A stretch of DNA of 8,824 nucleotides from Bacteroides ovatus (lineage in GTDB: Bacteria; Bacteroidota; Bacteroidia; Bacteroidales; Bacteroidaceae), in assembly GCA_030844565.1 (NCBI GenBank), contig JAUUNK010000217.1:1-8824 (forward strand). The letters are read 5' to 3'. Positions 1-5,628 of the stretch are shown here, piece after piece; within the stretch, counting starts at the first letter, position 1, and every line of letters starts with the position of its first letter. The notes beneath the pieces are model-generated. The model did not search any database. It had not been told where the DNA came from and saw only the letters and a list, made by a program, of their open reading frames with translations. The position numbers and the translations under genes were made by a program.

Positions 1-53
1 TGGTGGCTGAGTTAAATCACTGTAGATTTCCTTCTCTTGGGCTTTATTTTAAA

Positions 54-70
54 ATTCATTTGAAATGAAT
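54..70. repeat. Short perfect inverted repeat, possible operator
   Basis: ATTCATTT and AAATGAAT form two perfect 8-base arms around a single central G. The site lies in AT-rich DNA about 25 bases upstream of a promoter-like sequence. Its dyad shape would suit a dimeric regulator, but a one-base spacer makes it unlikely to be a transcript hairpin. No T-tract follows directly. In such AT-rich DNA it may be chance. No function can be assigned. Confidence 0.3.
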
Positions 71-94
71 ATTCTTTTTAAGCGACTTTTTCCC

Positions 95-126
95 TTTATA
101 AAACATAAATATGCACAATAGCTTTG
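95..126 (+). promoter_or_regulatory. Candidate Bacteroidetes promoter
   Basis: TAGCTTTG at 119-126 matches the Bacteroidetes -7 element TAnnTTTG exactly. TTTA at 95-98 is one base off the -33 element TTTG, with a 20-base spacer. If it is real, transcription would start near 133. The TTG codon at 124-126, the furthest-upstream start of the following reading frame, would then lie inside the promoter and could not be used. No good ATG start follows in that frame, so the promoter could be a relic or a coincidence. Confidence 0.4.
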
Positions 127-363
127 TTAGAGAGTTTCCGATTGATAACGACTCAAGAAAAGTATGAGATACTTTACCCATGTACTACCCCGAAACATGA
201 GCAACATTATATTTACTGTTTATCAAAGAGTTACCACCTTACTCCAAAACGGTTAGGTTATTTTTTTCTTTCTGCTCAAAGCAAAGGCACAAACAGCCTC
301 GCAGAATTTACACCGAATGACATATCAGCTCTGCGCATCTGTTTCCGGGCTCATAAAGATTGA
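124..363 (+). pseudogene. Short helix-turn-helix-like reading frame, probable regulator remnant
   Basis: This 79-codon open frame has no ATG. Its only possible starts are TTG codons, at 124 and 142, and no Shine-Dalgarno sequence precedes them. The middle of the translation (around HYIYCLSKSYHLTPKRLGYF, residues 28-47) reads like the recognition region of a transcription factor. The 'LTPKRL...sG.s..eF' pattern recalls the first helix-turn-helix of AraC-family proteins, and 'QEKYEIL' upstream also recalls Crp-family C-terminal domains. The rest of either family is missing: no effector domain is coded upstream and no second helix-turn-helix downstream. A strong terminator follows its stop codon by about 30 bases, as if a real gene once ended here. 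The best reading is a degenerate gene end. A genuine small protein with a non-ATG start is less likely. The family assignment is tentative. Confidence 0.35.
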
Positions 364-394
364 CCACGTTTTAATATTAAGCTCATATTTTTGG

Positions 395-426
395 GGGAAG
401 TGCGCGGGAGCGTACTTCCCTTTTTT
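395..426 (+). terminator. Rho-independent terminator
   Basis: GGGAAGTGCGC (395-405) pairs with GCGTACTTCCC (410-420) over 11 base pairs with one G-U wobble. The loop is GGGA, and six T follow (421-426). It lies 31 bases past the stop codon at 361-363 and isolates the downstream promoter from anything transcribed from the left. Confidence 0.9.
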
Positions 427-469
427 AATTATACCCTATTTCACTGATACAATATAAGATCCATTTTCT

Positions 470-500
470 TTTGATTTAAAGAAGAGAATACTTACTTTTG
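470..500 (+). promoter_or_regulatory. Bacteroidetes sigma-ABfr-type promoter for the GNAT gene
   Basis: TTTG at 470-473 (-33 element), a 19-base spacer and TACTTTTG at 493-500 (-7 element, consensus TAnnTTTG) match the published Bacteroides promoter consensus without error. Transcription should start near 505-508, leaving a leader of about 15 bases before the ATG at 522. This also rules out the in-frame TTG at 498 as the start codon, because it is part of the -7 element. Confidence 0.8.
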
Positions 501-521
501 TATAAAGAGAACTTTACGCTT

Positions 522-1562
522 ATGAAATCAACAACTGAATATATTGCCTTGTTACAAGATGATATGTGGACCAATGCTGATAAATATGGTATTACCCCAT
601 CACCCCCGCTTCCCATGATACGCCAACTAAAACAAGAAGAATACAATAAAGCAGCTCAATTGTCACTTTCCGTATACATAGCATGTGGCAAAGCTGACTT
701 TGACGAAGAAGGTTTAGATACTTTCAAAAACTTCATATATGATGAAAGTTGCATAAATGCGCTTACTATATATGGAGCGTTTAAAGAGGAAGAAGAGCTC
801 ATTGGCATTCTCGGTCTTAAAAATGGAGGGAGACATATTTCGCTATTCTTCATCAAACCTCAATATCATAGAAAAGGAATAGGGAAAGCACTATTCCACT
901 ATGCAACTTCCAAATGTCCTTCCGTGGAGGTGACGGTCAATTCTTCTACGTATGCCATTCCTTTCTACCAAAGTCTGGGATTTGCAGTAATTGGGGAGAA
1001 ACAGACTTATCAGGGCATATCGAGCACACCGATGAGGCGCTATCATGCCATTATCGTACAAAAAAAGAATTATATATTACGTACCTGGGAGGCTAAAGAC
1101 GCGCCTTCATTAGCCAAATATCTCGACAACAAAAAGATTTGGGACAATTGCCGGGATGCTCTTCCCTACCCTTACAAGCTGGAAGATGCAAAAGGCTTCA
1201 TTGAGATGATTAAACAAAAAGAAGGTATCCATGATTTCTGTATTGAAGTGAATGGTGAAGCTATCGGAAACATAGGGTTCGTCCCGGAAACGGATATACA
1301 ACGCTTCAATGCAGAAGTGGGATATGTGATTGGAGAACCTTACTGGAACCAAGGCATCGTAACGGATGCTCTAAAAGAAGCCATTCATTATTACTTCAGC
1401 CATAGCGACAAGGTACGTATATTTGCGTATGTCTTCGCCTACAACATTCCTTCGATTCGTGTATTGGAAAAGGCCGGGTTTACCAAAGTAGGCATAATGA
1501 GGCAATCTATCTACAAAAATGAACGTTTTATAGATGCACATTGCTATGAATTAGTGAAATAA
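522..1562 (+). CDS. Tandem GNAT-family N-acetyltransferase (two fused domains)
   Basis: The product, 346 residues from the ATG at 522, should transfer acetyl groups from acetyl-CoA to amines in the cytoplasm. Substrates are unknown. Domain 1 (about residues 32-175) has the acetyl-CoA-binding motif QYHRKGIGKAL (114-124), followed by the 'AIPFYQSLGF' motif B region (145-154). Domain 2 (about 183-346) is of the RimJ/RimL type: it begins YILRTWEAKDAPSLAKYL, has the motif YWNQGIVTDAL (274-284, a Q/RxxGxG/A variant) and ends with 'NIPSIRVLEKAGF' (308-320). The two domains are clearly different GNAT subtypes, so this is a fusion rather than a recent duplication. Residues 1-24 do not look like GNAT and resemble the N-terminus of small MNT-type nucleotidyltransferases. 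A proline-rich stretch (26-31) and an internal methionine (M32), which would be a normal stand-alone GNAT start, follow. The start at 522 was chosen because a canonical promoter occupies 470-500. The gene appears to be transcribed alone. It could act on an antibiotic, a metabolite or a protein N-terminus. Confidence 0.9.
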   Translation: MKSTTEYIALLQDDMWTNADKYGITPSPPLPMIRQLKQEEYNKAAQLSLSVYIACGKADFDEEGLDTFKNFIYDESCINALTIYGAFKEEEELIGILGLKNGGRHISLFFIKPQYHRKGIGKALFHYATSKCPSVEVTVNSSTYAIPFYQSLGFAVIGEKQTYQGISSTPMRRYHAIIVQKKNYILRTWEAKDAPSLAKYLDNKKIWDNCRDALPYPYKLEDAKGFIEMIKQKEGIHDFCIEVNGEAIGNIGFVPETDIQRFNAEVGYVIGEPYWNQGIVTDALKEAIHYYFSHSDKVRIFAYVFAYNIPSIRVLEKAGFTKVGIMRQSIYKNERFIDAHCYELVK

Positions 1563-1573
1563 AAGAGAAATTA

Positions 1574-1605
1574 ATTGGAGAAGAGGAGAAACCTTTTTAC
1601 CTTTG
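1574..1605 (+). promoter_or_regulatory. Bacteroidetes promoter for the DUF3791-DUF3990 pair
   Basis: TACCTTTG at 1598-1605 matches the -7 consensus TAnnTTTG. ATTG at 1574-1577 is a one-mismatch -33 element with a 20-base spacer. It lies just past the GNAT stop codon (1560-1562) and gives a leader of about 40 bases before the ATG at 1653, so the pair has its own promoter. No clear terminator lies between the GNAT stop and this promoter, so some read-through from the GNAT gene is possible. Confidence 0.65.
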
Positions 1606-1637
1606 CTTATGTTTATGATTCTCTCACTAAAGAATAA

Positions 1638-1648
1638 GGAAGGAGGAA
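1638..1648 (+). promoter_or_regulatory. Strong Shine-Dalgarno sequence of the DUF3791 gene
   Basis: GGAAGGAGGAA ends four bases before the ATG at 1653. Such a strong match to the 16S rRNA anti-Shine-Dalgarno sequence is unusual in Bacteroidetes, whose genes mostly lack one. The same 11 bases at the same spacing precede the next gene. Confidence 0.8.
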
Positions 1649-1652
1649 TAAT

Positions 1653-1931
1653 ATGACTCTTCAACAGAAACAATTAGAATTTATCATATATTGCATTGAA
1701 AGTACAGCAGAACGGTTAGGGCGTTATGGTTCAGAAGTATATAACAAATTAAAAGAAGTAGGCGCAATAGATAGTTATATCATCAATTTTTACGACACCC
1801 TCCATACTCAAGGAAAAGATTATATTGTAGATTCTCTGTTAGAATACATCTATTACCGTGATCCAGAATGGCTACCCGAAAAATATCGTCCTTTTCAAGT
1901 TGCCATGCAGGAAGGAGGAAAATCATGTTAA
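1653..1931 (+). CDS. DUF3791 domain protein
   Basis: This 92-residue, probably cytoplasmic helical protein has no signal peptide or membrane segment. Residues about 8-66 match the DUF3791 pattern as I remember it: 'LEFIIYCIESTAERLG', then 'VYNKLKEVGAIDSYIINFYDTLHTQGKDYIVDSLLEYI', with the characteristic YD.LHTQG..YIVD block at 47-60. The last ~25 residues (PEWLPEKYRP onward) look like an unstructured tail, and the tail coding sequence carries the ribosome binding site of the next gene. The function of DUF3791 is not established. Small DUF3791 genes are typically found next to DUF3990 genes, as here, so it is probably the partner of the downstream protein, conceivably an antitoxin or immunity-like subunit. 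That role is inference from gene order and size alone. Confidence 0.85.
   Translation: MTLQQKQLEFIIYCIESTAERLGRYGSEVYNKLKEVGAIDSYIINFYDTLHTQGKDYIVDSLLEYIYYRDPEWLPEKYRPFQVAMQEGGKSC
1910..1920 (+). promoter_or_regulatory. Strong Shine-Dalgarno sequence inside the DUF3791 gene, for DUF3990
   Basis: GGAAGGAGGAA, identical to the sequence before the first gene of the pair, ends four bases before the ATG at 1925. It decides the start of the DUF3990 gene: an in-frame ATG at 1868 exists but would add 19 residues of unrelated sequence and has no binding site. Confidence 0.8.
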
Positions 1932-2653
1932 CTGTTTATCATGGATCAACCTATCGCGTAGAACATCCGTTAGCTGCGGTATGCCGTCCTCACCTTGATT
2001 TCGGAGTTGGATTTTATCTGACGAATTTAAAAGAACAGGCATCTCGTTGGGCGCTTCGAACCGCCAGTCTCCGCTGTGAAACAGATGTATGGCTGAATGT
2101 ATATTCGCTTGATATAGATACGTGCCGTAATGCTCCTTATCGGTATTTGCATTTCACCACTTATAATGCAGAGTGGCTGGATTTTGTAGTATCCTGTCGC
2201 CAAGGAGGTAACTTATGGCAAGATTATGATATCATCGAAGGAGGTATTGCTGATGATCGAGTTATACGTACAATCGATCTTTATATGCGTGGCGATTATA
2301 ACCGTGAAGAAGCATTATCCCGTTTGATTCATCAAAAGCCTAATAATCAAATATGTATCACTAACCAACAAGTGATTGAGGAACATTTACATTTTATAGA
2401 TGCTCTCCACCTACCCCAACCTCTACTACAGGAAGGAAGTACAACAACTGATATTGCGATGCAAAATAAGTATTATGGCATTGTTGAATCGGTTGCCACA
2501 CGCCTACATATTTCTACTACCCAAGCTCTAAGTATATTTTATAACAGTGATATTTACCAACGTATAATTCATCGTTGGGGAGATTTATATCTCATGAGTG
2601 ATGCATATATCGTAGAAGAGTTAATCAGAGAGTTACAAAAAGAACAAGGTTAA
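1925..2653 (+). CDS. DUF3990 protein (ADP-ribosyltransferase-like) with C-terminal DUF3791-like domain
   Basis: From the ATG at 1925 the product has 242 residues. Residues 1-163 match the DUF3990 pattern: YHGS at 5-8, DFGVGFYLT at 25-33, 'QASRWA' at 38-43, 'EWLDFV' at 83-88 and 'YDIIEGGIADDRV' at 101-113. The YHGS and FGxGFYxT motifs are those of H-Y-type ADP-ribosyltransferase folds, so H6 and Y31 are candidate NAD-binding residues. I cannot place the third catalytic residue with confidence; the stretch around ICITNQQVIEEHL (143-155) is where it would be expected. Residues about 178-240 form a separate helical segment ('NKYYGIVESVATRL', 'SDAYIVEELIREL') that resembles the upstream DUF3791 protein, so the gene looks like a DUF3990-DUF3791 fusion. 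It overlaps the DUF3791 gene by 7 bases, which suggests translational coupling and a defined ratio of the two products. There is no signal peptide. A toxin or effector role is plausible but unproven. Confidence 0.85.
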   Translation: MLTVYHGSTYRVEHPLAAVCRPHLDFGVGFYLTNLKEQASRWALRTASLRCETDVWLNVYSLDIDTCRNAPYRYLHFTTYNAEWLDFVVSCRQGGNLWQDYDIIEGGIADDRVIRTIDLYMRGDYNREEALSRLIHQKPNNQICITNQQVIEEHLHFIDALHLPQPLLQEGSTTTDIAMQNKYYGIVESVATRLHISTTQALSIFYNSDIYQRIIHRWGDLYLMSDAYIVEELIRELQKEQG

Positions 2654-2695
2654 TCAATCTCCATTTTGGGAGCCAACAATCGTTAGAATATTTAT

Positions 2696-2734
2696 TCCTC
2701 CTGCCGCTTAACGAAGTGGCAGGAGGATTTTTTT
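2696..2734 (+). terminator. Rho-independent terminator between convergent genes
   Basis: TCCTCCTGCCGCTT (2696-2709) pairs with AAGTGGCAGGAGGA (2714-2727) over 14 base pairs with one G-U wobble on the plus transcript. The loop is AACG, and seven T follow (2728-2734). It ends the DUF3791-DUF3990 transcript. The stop codon of the minus-strand GH2 gene (2733-2735) sits in the T-tract. In the minus direction the hairpin has one C-A mismatch and is followed only by a mixed A/T run, so it would be a weaker terminator that way. Confidence 0.9.
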
Positions 2735-5582
2735 ATTCAAACCGCAATATAACACGTCCCGTCTGAGGACCGTCTACCCACTTGGCTTGGGAAGAAGGAA
2801 CGCACAAATCTGTTGAGTTCACTTTATTACGTACGGGAGGAATCACGTTCAAAACAGAGATTCCACTTTCGGGAAGCGTATAAAGCAGGCGGTCGCGACC
2901 ATCGCGTGGTTGATACACTCCGATATAAGAGTCCGGAGTTTCATTTGTCAAGCTGATAGTACCTTCTTTGGTGCGAATATTCATCCAGGAAACGTTGCCG
3001 AAATATCCCTTAAATTCAGGATAAGTGAAGGTTTCACCGGGAATCGGGTCATTATAATCATTTTCCCAAATATCATACTGCGTACCGTGAATACGGTTCT
3101 GCCATACACGATAGGGACCTGCTCCCAACCAACGTTTGCTGACAACCTGATCTTCGGGATAATCGAAACAGATACCCATCAAATCTACCACACCGGAGAA
3201 GTTATAAGTGTAATCGAGAGTAGCTACTCCGCTCGGATTGATAGTCCATTGCGCTTTATCCAGATTTCCCAGCTTATAATTGGCAGTAACTATCAGATCT
3301 CCACCCTTTTCTTCTACATCCAGTTTCGTGAACACGGCGGCATCGGGGAACTCGCTATAAGTGCGTTCTTTCTCTTTAGCCTTTTCATCGTCGTGGTTAT
3401 AGAACTGATCGAGAGAACGGTCGGCACGGCGGGCACCGATAAAGCGGGGACCGTTGGCAAAGTTAATCTTACGGTTATCGACAGAGACTCCTTTCAATTG
3501 TCCGTCTTTCTTAGAGAACACAAACGTACGGTTGTTGGCCTTCACGGTAAGTTCATTTTCTGTTTCGGTATAAGTGGCACGGGAAGACAAAGGAGAAAGC
3601 TCCTCCGTGGGTTGGTTCAGTTTATTTACCGGGAATGTCCAGCGCCAGAGTTCATTTCCACATTTGTCGATGGCAGTGAGGAAGAGTGCATCGGCATCAG
3701 GGAGGATAGTAGTTTTTATATCCAGAGTACCGGCTTGATGAGCGGGTATATCGTTGCCCTGTATTTCTCCTTGTTTCAATACTTGAGTGGTCTTACCTGC
3801 AGCATCCGTAACTTGCGGGAATTTCACCTGTTGCCAACGGAAACGGCAAGTGTTCAGATTCAGATAATCATAGCGGTTTTCTACAGAGAATTTGCCATCA
3901 AACTGTTTGTCAATAGCAGTATTCATTATCTGTACCGGGCTCCACAACTGTTTAATGGTGTAGTAGCTACCCTCCTTTTCGTGGTGAGGTCCCACAATAC
4001 CGTCAGCGCCATAATTCCCCTGGTTATCAATGAAACCATCTTTATCGACACGCTTCACGCCTTCATCTGCGAGCACCCAGAGGAAACCGCCGATACAACG
4101 GGGATGTTTGCGCATCATTTCCCAATAATCATACAATCCGGCTCCATGACCTCCGTCATACAAACCATGCAGGAATTCCGTGGGCATGAAGATTTCGGGC
4201 AAACGCATATAATTCTGGCTTTCCCCGTAAGAACGATAGTGCATCGTCTCGAATCCTGAGAAATTACCTTGCGGATGAATCACCGGGCGTTTCTGCGGGT
4301 CATATTTATGAAACTCTCCATCCAGCTCGGTATTCCATCCTTTTTCATTACCATTGCTCCACCAGATAACAGAAGGATGATTCACATCGCGCTCCACCAT
4401 GCCTTCTATCAGACGCACTCCCGTGGGAGTATCGTACTTGCCATGCCAGCCTCCCAGCTCGTTCATGACATAGAGTCCCAAAGAGTCGCACGCTTGCAGA
4501 AACTCGGGGTCAGCCGGATAGTGGCTCAAACGAACGGAGTTCATGTTCATGCTTTTTATCAGGAGGACGTCTTCTATATTTTTGGCTTTGCTCAGTGTAC
4601 GGCCACTCTCGGGACGGAAACTATGGCGATTGACTCCACGTACATTGATGCGAACTCCATTCACATACAATCCGTCACTCTCGCGTACTTCAATGGTACG
4701 GAAACCGAACGTCTCCTCTTCGTGATGCAACACTTTACCATCCTTATCCAACAGAGCGAACTGAGCTTTATAAAGATTGGGCGTTTCGGCTGTCCACAAA
4801 GCAGGATTAGCTACGTTTAACTGCAACGAAGTCCAATCCCCTCCCGCTTTCACAGGAACAGTGGTTTCAGTTATTTTCTTTCCTTTAGTATCCAGAATCT
4901 GTGCACGGATGTTCATTCCCTCCTGAGACAGATTTGTATAGCAATTGGCACGGAACGAGCCATCAGCTTTAGCGTCGATAGCTATGTGGCGCAAATTGAC
5001 AGCCGGCTTCACTTCCAGAAATACAGGACGGAAGATACCGCCGAAGTTCCAATAATCCGCACGCCGCTCCGCCAGATTCACACTGGCGTTCTCACTCTCC
5101 TTAGCTACGGTCACTTCCAACACATTCTTCTTGCCATATTTCAGGAAATCGCTGACATTGTAGGAAAAACGGTAGAAAGCTCCCTGATGCTTCGAACCAA
5201 CCTTCCGTCCGTTCACTTTGACCTCCGTATCAGTCATGGAAGCCTCGAAAACCAGGTTTACTTGTTTATCGCGGAATTTTTCCGGAACTTCGAACTCATA
5301 TTTATACTTACCTTTCTCATCGGCAATGCCTTCGGGAAACGGTTTGCCATAAAAGGTGATGCCATACTGATAGGTACCGAAGCCCTGCAATTCCCAACAA
5401 GAAGGAACGCCTATCTTTGTCCACTTTCCGGAGTTGCGTCCGTCGGTGCAAAAGAAGTCCCATTCTACCATGTCGTCACATCCGCGTCCGGAAAGGTATT
5501 GCCGTTCCGTCTGAGGAAGATTCTGAGCCGCCAAGGTGCTTGCCAGAGCGAGGGTTGATAATAAAGTGGTTACTTTTCTCAT
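2733..5582 (-). CDS. Secreted family 2 glycoside hydrolase (beta-galactosidase-like)
   Basis: This complete 949-residue enzyme is predicted to release a terminal sugar from an oligosaccharide, probably in the periplasm. Residues 1-19 form a type I signal peptide (RK, a hydrophobic run, cleavage near LAA/QN) without a lipobox cysteine. The GH2 sugar-binding sandwich follows at about 25-195, ending in 'DYWNFGGIFRPVFLEV' (176-191). Next come an immunoglobulin-like domain (about 196-300) and a TIM barrel (about 301-560) with 'VRGVNRHSF' and 'NSVRLSHYP'. The likely acid/base is E413 in NGNEKGW and the likely nucleophile is E469 in PTEFLHG. A C-terminal beta-galactosidase-like sandwich (about 665-949) contains 'RWLGAGPYRVWQNR' (817-830). 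The nucleophile region differs clearly from the SEYAHCMGN of its neighbour, so the specificity may differ: beta-galactosidase is the default name, but beta-glucuronidase, arabinopyranosidase or another GH2 activity is possible. The gene follows the other GH2 gene by 46 bases and is probably its operon partner. Confidence 0.92.
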   Translation of the reverse strand: MRKVTTLLSTLALASTLAAQNLPQTERQYLSGRGCDDMVEWDFFCTDGRNSGKWTKIGVPSCWELQGFGTYQYGITFYGKPFPEGIADEKGKYKYEFEVPEKFRDKQVNLVFEASMTDTEVKVNGRKVGSKHQGAFYRFSYNVSDFLKYGKKNVLEVTVAKESENASVNLAERRADYWNFGGIFRPVFLEVKPAVNLRHIAIDAKADGSFRANCYTNLSQEGMNIRAQILDTKGKKITETTVPVKAGGDWTSLQLNVANPALWTAETPNLYKAQFALLDKDGKVLHHEEETFGFRTIEVRESDGLYVNGVRINVRGVNRHSFRPESGRTLSKAKNIEDVLLIKSMNMNSVRLSHYPADPEFLQACDSLGLYVMNELGGWHGKYDTPTGVRLIEGMVERDVNHPSVIWWSNGNEKGWNTELDGEFHKYDPQKRPVIHPQGNFSGFETMHYRSYGESQNYMRLPEIFMPTEFLHGLYDGGHGAGLYDYWEMMRKHPRCIGGFLWVLADEGVKRVDKDGFIDNQGNYGADGIVGPHHEKEGSYYTIKQLWSPVQIMNTAIDKQFDGKFSVENRYDYLNLNTCRFRWQQVKFPQVTDAAGKTTQVLKQGEIQGNDIPAHQAGTLDIKTTILPDADALFLTAIDKCGNELWRWTFPVNKLNQPTEELSPLSSRATYTETENELTVKANNRTFVFSKKDGQLKGVSVDNRKINFANGPRFIGARRADRSLDQFYNHDDEKAKEKERTYSEFPDAAVFTKLDVEEKGGDLIVTANYKLGNLDKAQWTINPSGVATLDYTYNFSGVVDLMGICFDYPEDQVVSKRWLGAGPYRVWQNRIHGTQYDIWENDYNDPIPGETFTYPEFKGYFGNVSWMNIRTKEGTISLTNETPDSYIGVYQPRDGRDRLLYTLPESGISVLNVIPPVRNKVNSTDLCVPSSQAKWVDGPQTGRVILRFE

Positions 5583-5628
5583 TGTTATTTTTGATTATTG
5601 TGTTAGTCGTTATTTATCTCCACGGAAA
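5583..5628 (-). other. Intergenic leader between the two GH2 genes
   Basis: These 46 bases separate the stop codon of the upstream GH2 gene from the ATG of the downstream one. Read on the minus strand, the part before the ATG is A-rich (AATAATCAAAAATAACA), typical of Bacteroides translation starts. It has no Shine-Dalgarno sequence, no hairpin terminator and no TAnnTTTG element. This supports co-transcription of the two genes. Confidence 0.6.

Noticed and set aside
498..521. Longer GNAT start at the TTG at 498, adding eight residues
   Set aside because: The TTG is part of a perfect TAnnTTTG promoter element, so it should not be transcribed. The ATG at 522 fits better.
1868..1924. Longer start for the DUF3990 protein at the ATG at 1868
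   Set aside because: It would add 19 residues unlike the family, read in another frame of the DUF3791 gene, with no ribosome binding site. The ATG at 1925 has an excellent one and begins directly at the conserved 'TVYHGS'.
2910..4259. A 449-codon plus-strand open frame opposite the secreted GH2 gene
   Set aside because: It lies wholly antisense to a clear enzyme, its translation matches no recognisable family, and it is explained by the codon bias of the real gene.
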